DNA from: Enterobacter sp. CC120223-11
GTDB taxonomy: Bacteria > Pseudomonadota > Gammaproteobacteria > Enterobacterales > Enterobacteriaceae
DNA length: 64,000 nt
Direction of reading: 5' to 3'
Assembly: GCF_900215375.1 (NCBI RefSeq)
Contig: NZ_OBEF01000006.1
Coordinates: 186,001 to 250,000 of the forward strand
Shown in pieces: positions 1-8,139 of this stretch; within the stretch, counting starts at the first letter, position 1; each line of letters opens with the position of its first letter. Made by a program: the position numbers and the translations under genes. Below the pieces are notes generated by a model, which saw only the letters and a list, made by a program, of their open reading frames with translations, was not told the DNA's origin and did no database searches.

Positions 1-329
1 CCTGCATACGGGTCTGGCGAGGTGTAACGGGCAATATCCAGCGCCGCCTGCACGGTGCGGGCGATGGCGTCCGGACTTAAGTCCGTTGAGGAGGCGCTGC
101 CTTTACGGTTCTGGTGATACACCGTGATGCCAAGCGCGCCGTCGCTGTTGAATTCGACATTTTCGACTTCGCCAAAGCGAGTGCTGACGCCGATCCCGGT
201 CGTTTTGCTGACCCCAACCTCTGCGCCATCAGACTTGCCTGCCGCCAGTTCCAGCGCGGTGGAGACGGCCTTTTCCAGTGCTTTACGCTGTTCTGCTACC
301 TGTGTGATCACTTTCATCGCTAATGCCAT
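1..329 (-). CDS. pmbA: PmbA/TldE metalloprotease subunit, N-terminal part (cut by window edge)
   Basis: The first ~109 codons of PmbA (TldE) are present; the rest lies left of the window. The minus-strand product begins [14 protein letters not shown] and continues through [20 protein letters not shown] and TSTDLSP-like segments that match E. coli PmbA nearly residue for residue. With TldD, PmbA forms a cytoplasmic heteromeric metalloprotease that matures microcin B17 and degrades CcdA antitoxin. The start is the ATG at 329, transcribed away from yjgA, as in E. coli. The C-terminal domain cannot be seen, so intactness is not proven. Confidence 0.93.
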   Translation of the reverse strand, partial: MALAMKVITQVAEQRKALEKAVSTALELAAGKSDGAEVGVSKTTGIGVSTRFGEVENVEFNSDGALGITVYHQNRKGSASSTDLSPDAIARTVQAALDIARYTSPDPYA

Positions 330-423
330 AATGTAGAAAGGAGTTTAGTGAAGTCTAACAGAGAACTGTTTTTCAGTGCGTAGTGAAACTGCTACCATAT
401 GCCTCTTTTTTTAGGAGCCTGAG

Positions 424-978
424 ATGACAAAGCAGCCCGAAGACTGGCTCGACGACGTGCCCGGTGATGACGAAATTGACGATGAAGATGATGAAATCAT
501 CTGGGTCAGCAAAAGTGAAATTAAACGCGACGCTGAGGAATTAAAAGATCTCGGCGCCGAAATGGTAGAGCTCGGTAAGAACGCGCTCGACAAAATCCCG
601 CTGGATGAAGACCTGCGTGCCGCCATTGAGCTGGCGCAGAAGATCAAGAAAGAGGGCCGCCGCCGTCAGCTGCAGCTGATTGGAAAAATGCTGCGAAACC
701 GCGACGTTGATCCGATTCGCCAGGCGCTGGATAAGCTGAAAAACCGCCACAACCAGCAGGTTGCCCTGTTCCATAAGCTGGAACAGCTGCGCGATCGTCT
801 GATCGTGGAAGGGGATGATGCGGTTGCGGAAGTGCTGAACCTGTGGCCGGACGCCGACCGCCAGCAGCTGCGCTCGCTTATCCGTAATGCGAAGAAAGAG
901 AAGGAAGGCAATAAGCCGCCAAAATCATCTCGTCTGATTTTCCAGTACCTGCGCGAGTTGGCGGAAAACGCCGAGTAA
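424..978 (+). CDS. yjgA: Ribosome biogenesis factor YjgA (DarP), DUF615 family
   Basis: A 184-residue protein matching E. coli YjgA/DarP over its length. Residues ~13-26 are a run of Asp/Glu, followed by a charged, mainly helical body ([41 protein letters not shown]). The family associates with late 50S precursors near the peptidyl-transferase centre and helps large-subunit assembly. The start ATG follows a clear AGGAG about 8 bases upstream. It is divergent from pmbA and is closed by a hairpin at about 988-1014. In E. coli mpl lies next to it; here a GNAT gene intervenes. Confidence 0.94.
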   Translation: MTKQPEDWLDDVPGDDEIDDEDDEIIWVSKSEIKRDAEELKDLGAEMVELGKNALDKIPLDEDLRAAIELAQKIKKEGRRRQLQLIGKMLRNRDVDPIRQALDKLKNRHNQQVALFHKLEQLRDRLIVEGDDAVAEVLNLWPDADRQQLRSLIRNAKKEKEGNKPPKSSRLIFQYLRELAENAE

Positions 979-987
979 TCGCCTGTA

Positions 988-1014
988 GCAGCCCCGTTCT
1001 GGACGGGGCTTGCT
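988..1014 (+). terminator. Hairpin terminator after yjgA
   Basis: The inverted repeat AGCCCCGT / ACGGGGCT (990-997 and 1003-1010), extended by AGCA/TGCT, sits between the convergent 3' ends of yjgA and the GNAT gene. The T-rich tail is short, so it may be bidirectional or weak. Confidence 0.6.
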
Positions 1015-1015
1015 G

Positions 1016-1552
1016 TTACTGTGCCATCACCACCTGATGTAATTCCTTCCTGAAGCGTTGATACGCTTCTTCCGCCAGCGGCTGCGGGTAGCTCAATACA
1101 ATCAGTTCATGATCGGCGATGCCGTCGTGATAGCTCGGATGCGTATGCGCGTAGTCGTTCGCCACAAACCCCATGCTCTGATAAAAGCGAAGCCGCTTGC
1201 GGGCAATGTCCGTGGTCAGCGGGTCGATTTCCAGCAGCGTACGCGGATTGCGCGCCAAAAGCCGGGCGAGTAAACGCTTGCCGTAGCCCTGACCGCGCAG
1301 GCTGTCGTCAATGGCGAGATGCTCAATGTAGCCATAATCCACGAATCGCCAGGTACCGCTTAAGCCCACAAATATGTCGCCATCGAACCAGACCTCCAGC
1401 GCATAGTCCGGATGCGCCAGCGCCTGCCTTTTCGCCACATCTTCCCGCTGTTCATGCCAGGGAAAAGCGTGGGAATAGAGGTCATCTACCAGGGAGAAAC
1501 GTTCCCCTTCGGCGTTCGTCAGTTTTTCGCTCGTTAGCATCGCAGCGTCCAT
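1016..1552 (-). CDS. GNAT-family N-acetyltransferase
   Basis: A 178-residue GNAT-fold protein. The acetyl-CoA-binding motif A is visible as the segment IEHLAIDDSLRGQGYGKRLL around residues 76-95, preceded by beta strands (ALEVWFDGDIFVGLSG) and followed by a motif B-like FYQSMGFVAND. This supports transfer of an acetyl group from acetyl-CoA to an amine; the acceptor cannot be deduced. Neither possible start (ATG at 1552, or ATG at 1540 giving MLTSEKL) has a strong Shine-Dalgarno sequence; the longer form is listed. E. coli K-12 has no gene between yjgA and mpl, so this is an accessory insertion. Base composition looks like its neighbours. Confidence 0.85.
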   Translation of the reverse strand: MDAAMLTSEKLTNAEGERFSLVDDLYSHAFPWHEQREDVAKRQALAHPDYALEVWFDGDIFVGLSGTWRFVDYGYIEHLAIDDSLRGQGYGKRLLARLLARNPRTLLEIDPLTTDIARKRLRFYQSMGFVANDYAHTHPSYHDGIADHELIVLSYPQPLAEEAYQRFRKELHQVVMAQ

Positions 1553-1586
1553 TATCGATGAGGGAAAGGCAGTAAAGCGGGGAAAT

Positions 1587-1614
1587 GAGCCGTCGGCGGA
1601 GATGCCGACGGCTC
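1587..1614 (-). terminator. Terminator hairpin downstream of mpl
   Basis: A perfect 11-bp stem, GAGCCGTCGGC / GCCGACGGCTC, with a 6-base loop lies just after the mpl stop codon. A moderately T-containing stretch (CATTTCC) follows on the minus strand. Confidence 0.7.
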
Positions 1615-1625
1615 TGACTGCGGGA

Positions 1626-3002
1626 TTACTCTTGCGCCAGCTGCGCTTTCTTCGCCAGCATATCCAGCAGCTTCTGATGAATGCCGCCGAAACCGCCGTT
1701 GCTCATCACCAGAATATGATCGCCCGGCTGTGCGGATTTACCGACCATATCAACCAGCGTGTCCACGTCCGCACTCCAGTGCGCAGGCTGGATGCAGGCT
1801 TCCGCTACTTCCGCTACTTGCCATGGAATGTGCTGAGGCTGAAGCAGGAAGACTTCATCCGCGCGGCCCAGCGACGGGGCCAGATCGTCTTTGCAGATAC
1901 CCATTTTCATGGTGTTGGAGCGCGGTTCCAGCACGGCCAGAATGCGCGCGGTGCCGCCCACTTTGCCACGCAGTGCCTGAAGCGTGGCGAGGATAGCGGT
2001 TGGATGGTGAGCAAAATCGTCGTACACGGTGACGCCATTGGCTTCACCGCGCAGCTCCAGACGGCGACGGGCGTTCACAAAGGAGCCCAGCGCTTCTGCC
2101 GCATCGGCAGGCTTCACGCCCACGTGACGCGCGGCGGCGATCGCCATCAGGCCGTTGTGCATGTTGTGCTCGCCAACCAGGCCCCACTTCACCTGACCGA
2201 CCTGCTCACCGTCGAGCCATACCTGCCACTCGGCAGCATCCTGGGTGATTTTCTTCGCCTGCCAGTGGCCCTGCTCGCCCACCAGTTCCTGTTCGCTCCA
2301 GCAGCCCATCGCCAGGGTCTGCTTCAGGTTGATATCGTTCTCTGGCGTGATGATACGGCCCTGGCCTGGCACGATGCGCACCAGGTGATGGAACTGTTTC
2401 TGAATCGCTTTCAGGTCGTCGAAGATATCCGCGTGATCGAACTCGAGGTTATTGAGGATCAGCGTGCGCGGGCAGTAGTGGACAAACTTCGAGCGCTTGT
2501 CGAAGAAGGCGCAGTCGTATTCGTCGGCTTCAATCACGAAGAACGGGCTGTCACCCAGACGCGCGGAGACGTCGAAGTTCCCCGGCACGCCGCCAATGAC
2601 AAAGCCAGGCTTATAGCCGCAGGCTTCCAGGATCCAGGTCGCCATACCGGCGGTGGTGGTTTTGCCGTGGGTACCGGCAACGGCCACGACCCAGCGGTCT
2701 TTCAGCACGAAGTCATGCAGCCACTGCGGGCCAGACATAAACGGAATGTTTTTCTCAAGCACCGCTTCCACGCACGGGTTGCCACGGGTCATGGCGTTGC
2801 CAATGATCACCAAATCTGGCTGCGGCTCGAGCTGGCTTGCATCGTAACCCTGAATCAGGTCAATGCCCTGCTCTTCCAGCAGCGTGCTCATTGGCGGATA
2901 GACATTGTTATCCGACCCCGTTACTTCATGGCCAAGGGAACGAGCCAGCATCGCCAGACCGCCCATAAAAGTGCCACAAATACCCAAAATATGAATGCGC
3001 AT
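1626..3002 (-). CDS. mpl: UDP-MurNAc:L-alanyl-gamma-D-glutamyl-meso-diaminopimelate ligase
   Basis: A 458-residue Mur ligase. It begins with a Rossmann-like N-terminal domain (MRIHILGICGTFMGGLAMLA), has the ATP-binding P-loop GTHGKTTT near residue 113, the Mur middle-domain signature NLEFDHADIFDD, and a C-terminal ligase domain with YDDFAHHPTAI and EPRSNTMKMG. Mpl reattaches recycled murein tripeptide to UDP-MurNAc in the cytoplasm, saving de novo synthesis. Length and sequence match E. coli Mpl (457). It is divergent from fbp with ~180 bp between; a strong hairpin follows the gene. Confidence 0.97.
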   Translation of the reverse strand: MRIHILGICGTFMGGLAMLARSLGHEVTGSDNNVYPPMSTLLEEQGIDLIQGYDASQLEPQPDLVIIGNAMTRGNPCVEAVLEKNIPFMSGPQWLHDFVLKDRWVVAVAGTHGKTTTAGMATWILEACGYKPGFVIGGVPGNFDVSARLGDSPFFVIEADEYDCAFFDKRSKFVHYCPRTLILNNLEFDHADIFDDLKAIQKQFHHLVRIVPGQGRIITPENDINLKQTLAMGCWSEQELVGEQGHWQAKKITQDAAEWQVWLDGEQVGQVKWGLVGEHNMHNGLMAIAAARHVGVKPADAAEALGSFVNARRRLELRGEANGVTVYDDFAHHPTAILATLQALRGKVGGTARILAVLEPRSNTMKMGICKDDLAPSLGRADEVFLLQPQHIPWQVAEVAEACIQPAHWSADVDTLVDMVGKSAQPGDHILVMSNGGFGGIHQKLLDMLAKKAQLAQE

Positions 3003-3182
3003 ACGTCACTGTTCCTTTTTCATCAGCGGCGTATTTTACCCTCTTGTGAGCGGGGGCGGAAATGCATTTAGGCAAATTCCGTAATTAGCTGGCGCGATTC
3101 ACCTCTACGCGCATTTTTGAATGTTTGTTAAGATTGTTGGACATTAACCGCTTTACTCAACATCAAATGCAGGGAAAGTGTT

Positions 3183-4181
3183 ATGAAAACGTTAGGTGAA
3201 TTTATTGTCGAGAAGCAGCATGATTTTCCGCATGCTACCGGTGAATTGACTGCTTTGCTGTCGGCAATAAAGCTCGGCGCCAAGATTATCCACCGCGATG
3301 TCAACAAAGCAGGCCTCGTCGACATCCTCGGGGCCAGCGGCGCGGAGAACGTTCAGGGAGAAGCGCAGCAAAAGCTCGATCTGTTTGCGAATGAGAAACT
3401 GAAAGCCGCACTCCGCGCACGTAACATTGTGGCCGGGATCGCCTCCGAAGAAGAAGATGAAATCGTCGTTTTCGAAGGCTGTGAGCACGCCAAATACGTG
3501 GTGTTGATGGACCCGCTGGACGGCTCCTCCAACATCGACGTTAACGTCACCGTCGGTACGATTTTCTCTATTTATCACCGCATTACACCTGTTGGCACTC
3601 CCGTTACCGTAGAAGATTTCCTGCAGCCGGGTAACAAACAAGTCGCTGCAGGCTACGTTGCCTACGGCTCCTCAACGCTGATGGTATACACCACCGGCTG
3701 CGGCGTGCACGCCTTCACCTACGATCCTTCTCTCGGCGTGTTCTGTCTGAGCCAGGAGCACATGCGCTTCCCGGAAAAAGGCAACACCTACTCCATTAAC
3801 GAAGGCAACTACATCAAATTCCCGCAGGGCGTGAAGAAGTACCTGAAGTTCTGCCAGGAAGAAGATAAGAATACGCAGCGCCCGTACACCTCGCGCTACA
3901 TCGGCTCTCTGGTGGCTGATTTTCACCGCAACCTGATGAAAGGCGGGATCTATCTTTACCCAAGCACCGCCAGCCACCCACAAGGGAAACTGCGTCTGCT
4001 GTACGAATGCAACCCAATGGCATTCCTTGCCGAACAGGCAGGCGGCAAAGCGAGTGACGGTAAAGATCGTATCCTGGATATTATTCCGGAGACCCTGCAC
4101 CAACGCCGTCCATTCTTCGTCGGCACCGACCATATGGTGGAAGATGTGGAGCGCTTCATGCGCGAGTATCCGGACGCGTAA
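3183..4181 (+). CDS. fbp: Fructose-1,6-bisphosphatase class I
   Basis: A 332-residue class I FBPase, the E. coli length. The metal/phosphate site signature [22 protein letters not shown] starts near residue 110. The acidic cluster [11 protein letters not shown] lies near residue 86, and the substrate-binding segments include [21 protein letters not shown] and [21 protein letters not shown]. It hydrolyses fructose-1,6-bisphosphate to fructose-6-phosphate in gluconeogenesis and is inhibited by AMP in this family. An AGGGAAAG ribosome-binding site precedes the ATG. Instead of the yjfF end found next in E. coli, a repeat array and a chemoreceptor gene follow. Confidence 0.98.
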   Translation: MKTLGEFIVEKQHDFPHATGELTALLSAIKLGAKIIHRDVNKAGLVDILGASGAENVQGEAQQKLDLFANEKLKAALRARNIVAGIASEEEDEIVVFEGCEHAKYVVLMDPLDGSSNIDVNVTVGTIFSIYHRITPVGTPVTVEDFLQPGNKQVAAGYVAYGSSTLMVYTTGCGVHAFTYDPSLGVFCLSQEHMRFPEKGNTYSINEGNYIKFPQGVKKYLKFCQEEDKNTQRPYTSRYIGSLVADFHRNLMKGGIYLYPSTASHPQGKLRLLYECNPMAFLAEQAGGKASDGKDRILDIIPETLHQRRPFFVGTDHMVEDVERFMREYPDA

Positions 4182-4198
4182 TTCAGCCCCAGGTTTCC

Positions 4199-4441
4199 CC
4201 TCTCCCCGGCCCTCTCCCGCGGGGAGAGGGAGAAAATCAAAGACCGCTCCGGACAGTTCCCTCTCCCTCCGGGGAAGAGAGACAATCAATACAGCCCCCT
4301 GGCAGTTTCCTCTCCCTCCTGGAGAGTGAGAAAATTAAAGACCGCTCTGGACAGTCCCCTCTCCCACCTCGGGAGTGAGAAAATTAAAAATCGCTGCTGA
4401 CAGTTCCCTCTCCCTCCGGGAGAGGGTTAGGGAGAGGGCAT
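4199..4441. repeat. Tandem array of five 49-bp palindromic repeats
   Basis: The core CCTCTCCC occurs at 4211, 4260, 4309, 4358 and 4407, a constant period of 49 bp. Each unit has a C/T-rich arm, a short loop and a G/A-rich arm (GGGGAGAGGG or eroded forms), then a conserved linker resembling AGAAAATCAAAGACCGCTCCGG and ending near ACAGTTC. Copies differ by substitutions, so the array is not very recent. It fills the gap between the convergent fbp and chemoreceptor genes. Hairpins with the same core occur singly or in pairs elsewhere in the window (9665-9780, 37027-37049, 49414-49503). Confidence 0.85.
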
Positions 4442-4451
4442 CTCCGAAGGT

Positions 4452-6020
4452 TTAAGCCGCCTGACTCTGCAATCTGAACGATGCCATGGCGTCCATCAAT
4501 TCGCGGGACTGCTCTTCCAGCGAACGGGTGGCCGCTGAAGACTGCTGCACCAGCGCCGCATTCTGCTGTGCCGTTTCGTCCATCTGGCTCACCGCAATAT
4601 TCACCTGCTCGATACCACGACTCTGCTCCAGAGAAGCGCTGGCGATTTCACGCATCAGTTTGGTCATGCGCATCACTTCAGACGCGATTTCATCCATCGT
4701 CTCCCCGGCCTGCTGCGCCAGGTCACTGCCTTCGCTGACGTGGGCCTGAGAATCGCTGATAAGCGTGCGGATCTCTTTTGCCGCATCGGCGCTGCGGCTC
4801 GCGAGGTTACGCACTTCTCCCGCCACCACGGCAAAACCACGCCCCTGCTCTCCGGCGCGCGCTGCTTCGACCGAGGCGTTCAGCGCCAGGATGTTAGTCT
4901 GGAAAGCAATGCCGTCGATCACGCTGAGAATGTCGCCTATACGGCTGGAACTGCCGGAAATGTCGCGCATTTTCTCAATCACGTAGCAGACCATTTCGCT
5001 GCCGCGATCGGCGGTGTCGGACACGGTTTTCGCCAGCAAGTGCGCCTGCTCGGCGTTGTCTGCGTTCTGTTTCACCGTGGCGGTGATCTGCTCCATGCTG
5101 GCCGCCGTTTGCTCAAGCGAGGTGGCGGTGGATTCTGTGCGCTGCGCGAGGTTGTTGTTACCCGCCGTCAGCTCGCGGCTGCCAATATCAATCTGCGAAC
5201 TGGCATCACGCACCCGCAGTACCGAATCCATCAGCGACTGGCGCATCTCGCCAATCGCTGCATTCAGGCGGTTGATCTCCTGGCTTACCGGCGGATTGAT
5301 GCTGTGGGTCAGATTACCCGTCGCCACCTGCTCCAGCTGGACAATTGCCGTATTCAGCGGTTTCAGCAGCATATGACGCAGCGCCAGCCAGGCCAGTACG
5401 ATGGCGCCTGCGGTAAGTACAATAGCGATAAACATTAGCGACATAACCCGGTTTTTACTGGCCTGCACTATGCCCACTTCCGCCTGACCGCGCGCGTCCA
5501 CCCAGGCCTGGAATGCCTGCATATCGTTATCGAACTGACGGGAAACCGGGATCAGGTGGTTTTCCAACAGATCGTAATAGTTATCGGCGCTCTGGCTGTC
5601 GAGCGCGGCCAACATTGGCGTGATGCCCTGCTGGTTGTAAGCCGTGTAGCTTTTCGCGACCTTAGCCAGCAGCGCTGAGCCCTGCTCATCGTCCACCGTT
5701 GAGGCAATCACGTCCGACAACGTTTTCTGCGCAATCGCCACCTCACGATGAATGTTCTGCACGGACTTTGCGGCATCATCGAGCATGCCGATTTCCATCA
5801 GACGCACGGCCTGCCCGGCTTCGTTACGGGCGCGCAAAATAAGCGTATAGCCTTTGTTGAGCTGCACGAGCTGCTCACCCTGAAGGTGATTAATGCGCTC
5901 TAACGAGGCCGAACTTTTGGTGAGGGCATAAATTCCAATGCCGCTGACCAGCAGCAAAAGGAGGGTCATCACGGCCAGTAGAGAAAGCAGGCCGGTACGG
6001 ATGGAAAGCTGTTTCAGCAT
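4452..6020 (-). CDS. Methyl-accepting chemotaxis protein
   Basis: A 522-residue transmembrane chemoreceptor. Residues ~10-32 form a first membrane helix, followed by a ~155-residue periplasmic four-helix-bundle-type sensor, a second membrane helix near 190-212 (MSLMFIAIVLTAGAIVLAWLAL), a HAMP segment and the coiled-coil signalling domain. The hairpin tip reads IAFQTNILALNASVEAARAGEQGRGFAVVAGEVR. The protein ends ...ASFRLQSQAA without the NWETF CheR/CheB tether seen in Tar and Tsr. The ligand is unknown. A near-consensus FliA promoter lies at 6066-6092. In E. coli fbp and yjfF are adjacent, so this gene is an insertion relative to K-12. Confidence 0.93.
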   Translation of the reverse strand: MLKQLSIRTGLLSLLAVMTLLLLLVSGIGIYALTKSSASLERINHLQGEQLVQLNKGYTLILRARNEAGQAVRLMEIGMLDDAAKSVQNIHREVAIAQKTLSDVIASTVDDEQGSALLAKVAKSYTAYNQQGITPMLAALDSQSADNYYDLLENHLIPVSRQFDNDMQAFQAWVDARGQAEVGIVQASKNRVMSLMFIAIVLTAGAIVLAWLALRHMLLKPLNTAIVQLEQVATGNLTHSINPPVSQEINRLNAAIGEMRQSLMDSVLRVRDASSQIDIGSRELTAGNNNLAQRTESTATSLEQTAASMEQITATVKQNADNAEQAHLLAKTVSDTADRGSEMVCYVIEKMRDISGSSSRIGDILSVIDGIAFQTNILALNASVEAARAGEQGRGFAVVAGEVRNLASRSADAAKEIRTLISDSQAHVSEGSDLAQQAGETMDEIASEVMRMTKLMREIASASLEQSRGIEQVNIAVSQMDETAQQNAALVQQSSAATRSLEEQSRELMDAMASFRLQSQAA

Positions 6021-6065
6021 GATGTCATTCCCGGTAGCAAAGAGACTTTTTGGCGTAAATGAAAA

Positions 6066-6092
6066 GTATCGGCTGCTACCGGAAAGACTTTA
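6066..6092 (-). promoter_or_regulatory. Predicted sigma-28 (FliA) flagellar promoter of the chemoreceptor gene
   Basis: On the minus strand TAAAGTCT, an 11-base spacer and GCCGATAC match the FliA consensus TAAAGTTT-N11-GCCGATAA at 14 of 16 positions with the exact spacing. It ends 45 bases upstream of the start codon at 6020, which places the receptor in the flagellar/chemotaxis late-gene class. Confidence 0.8.
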
Positions 6093-6115
6093 GGGTTATG
6101 AATAAATTCAGTATG

Positions 6116-7117
6116 TTATTGCTTTGTTACCGCCACCGGCACGCGCGTTACCGGTGAACTCTGACGGTTTTCCCAGAGCACGGTCAGGCCGCGCTGCAGG
6201 GCAATAAAGATGAACAGCAAAATGCCGATGGCGATTTTCGTCCACCACGAGCTGAGCGTGCCGTCGAAGTTGATATAGGTCTGAATCAGCCCCTGAATGC
6301 CCACGCCAAACAGCGTGCCGAGCACTGTGCCGACGCCGCCGCTCAACAGCGTTCCGCCAATCACCACCGAAGCGATGGCGTCCAGTTCCACGCCCACGCC
6401 CGCCAGCGCATAGCCCGCCTGGGTGTAAACAGAGAAGACGATCCCGGCGAGCGTCGCCAGGCCTGTCGACAACATATAAATACGAATGGTCGTGCTACGG
6501 GTGGAGATTCCCATCAGGTTCGCCGACACCGCACTGCCGCCGATGGCGTAGACCTGATTACCAAACCGCGTACGGTGCGCGACAAATATTCCCGCCACCA
6601 CCACCAGCAGCATCAGCAAACCCATGGCGCTGAGTCGTCCGCCGCCGGGGATCATCCATGCCATATCGGAAAGCTTGTCGTAAATCGGGTGGTTGATCGG
6701 GATCGACTCCTCCGACACCAGATAGCTGACGCCGCGCAGGAAGAACATGCCCGCAAGGGTGATGATAAACGCCGGAATTTTCAGGGCGTCAATCAGCAGC
6801 CCCATAAACGCGCCGAAAGCGCAGCCCATCACCAGCACCAGCGGGAACGCCACCAGCGGCGACAGGCCCCAGAAGCCAATCGCTTTGGCGAGGAACACGC
6901 CGGTAAAGGCGATCACCGAGCCCACGGAGAGATCAATCCCGCCAGAGAGGATCACGAAGGTCATGCCGACGGCAATGATCCCCAGAAACGCGTTATCGGT
7001 CAGGATGTTGCAGATGACGCGCGTTGAGGCGAAGCCGGGGAACTGCGTCAGGCAGTAGAGGTAACCGAGGATAAACACCGCGAGGGTGATCATCAGCGGC
7101 AGATTACGTTTTATCAT
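6116..7117 (-). CDS. yjfF: Galactofuranose ABC transporter permease YjfF
   Basis: A 333-residue BPD_transp_2-type inner-membrane permease nearly identical to E. coli YjfF. Multiple hydrophobic segments are visible, with the family signature GGIDLSVGSVIAFTGVF near residues 60-76 and the conserved cytoplasmic loop GGTLLSGGVGTVLGTLFG near 253. It pairs with YtfT to form the channel of the YtfQ-YtfR-YtfT-YjfF importer for galactofuranose. Its ATG at 7117 overlaps the ytfT stop codon region by 14 bp, indicating translational coupling at the end of the operon. Confidence 0.95.
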   Translation of the reverse strand: MIKRNLPLMITLAVFILGYLYCLTQFPGFASTRVICNILTDNAFLGIIAVGMTFVILSGGIDLSVGSVIAFTGVFLAKAIGFWGLSPLVAFPLVLVMGCAFGAFMGLLIDALKIPAFIITLAGMFFLRGVSYLVSEESIPINHPIYDKLSDMAWMIPGGGRLSAMGLLMLLVVVAGIFVAHRTRFGNQVYAIGGSAVSANLMGISTRSTTIRIYMLSTGLATLAGIVFSVYTQAGYALAGVGVELDAIASVVIGGTLLSGGVGTVLGTLFGVGIQGLIQTYINFDGTLSSWWTKIAIGILLFIFIALQRGLTVLWENRQSSPVTRVPVAVTKQ

Positions 7118-8126
7118 GGCCGCGCACTCCTTTCAGTAAGCTGATAAAGCGCGGCGACTGGACCACCAGCACGCACAGCACCACCACCGCTTTCACCACC
7201 TGGTTGAGCTCCGGCTGGAAGCCCGACAGCAGAATACCGGTGTTCATGCCCTGAATAATCAGCGCGCCGATCACCGACAGCAGCAGATTAAAGCGCCCGC
7301 CCATTAAGGAACCGCCGCCGATCACCACCGCCAGAATCGCGTCCAGCTCCAGCCACAGCCCGGCGTTATTGGCATCGGCACCCCGAATATCCGCCGCGAC
7401 GATAACCCCGGCAATGGCGGCACATACCCCGCTTAGCACGTAGGTCAGCATCACCACCACACGGGTATTCACGCCAGCGTTTTTCGCCGCGCGAATGTTG
7501 ATCCCCACCGCTTCAATAAACATCCCAAGCGCCGTTTTGCGGGTGAACAGCCAGAAGATAACCAGCGTCACCAGGGCGATGATCACCGGCGTCGGGAACA
7601 GCAGCATCTTGCCGCTGCCGAACCAGGCGAGTGAGTCGGAATCAAAAGTCACGATTTGCCCGGCGGTAATGAGCTGCGCCACGCCTCGTCCGGCCACCAT
7701 CAGAATAAGCGTGGCAACGAACGGCTGGATTTTGAGGATGGCCACCAGAATGCCGTTCCAGAGCCCTGCCAGAGCCCCCGTCGCCAGCGCTGCCAACAGC
7801 ACGACTGGCAGGCTGTGCCCGGCAACCTCCATCGACGCCGCCGTAGCTCCGGCAATCGCCATCACCGCGCCAACAGAAAGATCGATCCCCCCGGTGGCAA
7901 TCACCAGCGTCATGCCGATAGCCAGTAGCGCCACAGGGGCCGCGCGGTTGAGAATATCAATCGGGCTGCCGAACAGGCGTCCGTCCTGCAACACGATCTG
8001 GAAAAAATGAGGAGAAACAAAGCTGTCGACCAGCAGCACGAGGATCAACGCCGCGATCTGCGGCATCCCCGTCGGCCAGTTGAAACGGCGCTTCTTCGCC
8101 CCGCTTTGAGGGAGAGATTGTGGCAT
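7104..8126 (-). CDS. ytfT: Galactofuranose ABC transporter permease YtfT
   Basis: A 340-residue permease matching E. coli YtfT (341) from MPQSLPQSG onward. It carries the paired signatures ATGGIDLSVGAVMAIAGAT and LDAILAVVIGGGSLMGGRFN. The ATG at 8126 is chosen because AAGGGG overlapping the ytfR stop codon is 9 bases upstream and because it aligns with the E. coli start; a GTG directly before it (8129) is the alternative. A longer frame opening at 8156 would run back into ytfR. It forms the transmembrane pore with YjfF. Confidence 0.94.
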   Translation of the reverse strand: MPQSLPQSGAKKRRFNWPTGMPQIAALILVLLVDSFVSPHFFQIVLQDGRLFGSPIDILNRAAPVALLAIGMTLVIATGGIDLSVGAVMAIAGATAASMEVAGHSLPVVLLAALATGALAGLWNGILVAILKIQPFVATLILMVAGRGVAQLITAGQIVTFDSDSLAWFGSGKMLLFPTPVIIALVTLVIFWLFTRKTALGMFIEAVGINIRAAKNAGVNTRVVVMLTYVLSGVCAAIAGVIVAADIRGADANNAGLWLELDAILAVVIGGGSLMGGRFNLLLSVIGALIIQGMNTGILLSGFQPELNQVVKAVVVLCVLVVQSPRFISLLKGVRGHDKT

Positions 8127-8139
8127 CACTGCATACCCC

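Noticed and set aside
1602-3071. 489-codon open frame on the plus strand
   Set aside because: It is antisense to the fully conserved mpl gene; the amino acid content is His/Arg/Gln-rich and unlike any family, as expected of a shadow frame in GC-rich DNA.
3672-4289. 205-codon minus-strand frame over fbp and the repeats
   Set aside because: It is antisense to the conserved fbp gene and its N-terminus is encoded by the palindromic repeats.
4199-4441. Possible CRISPR array
   Set aside because: The 49-bp period includes both hairpin and linker in every copy, so there are no unique spacers, and no cas genes occur in the window.
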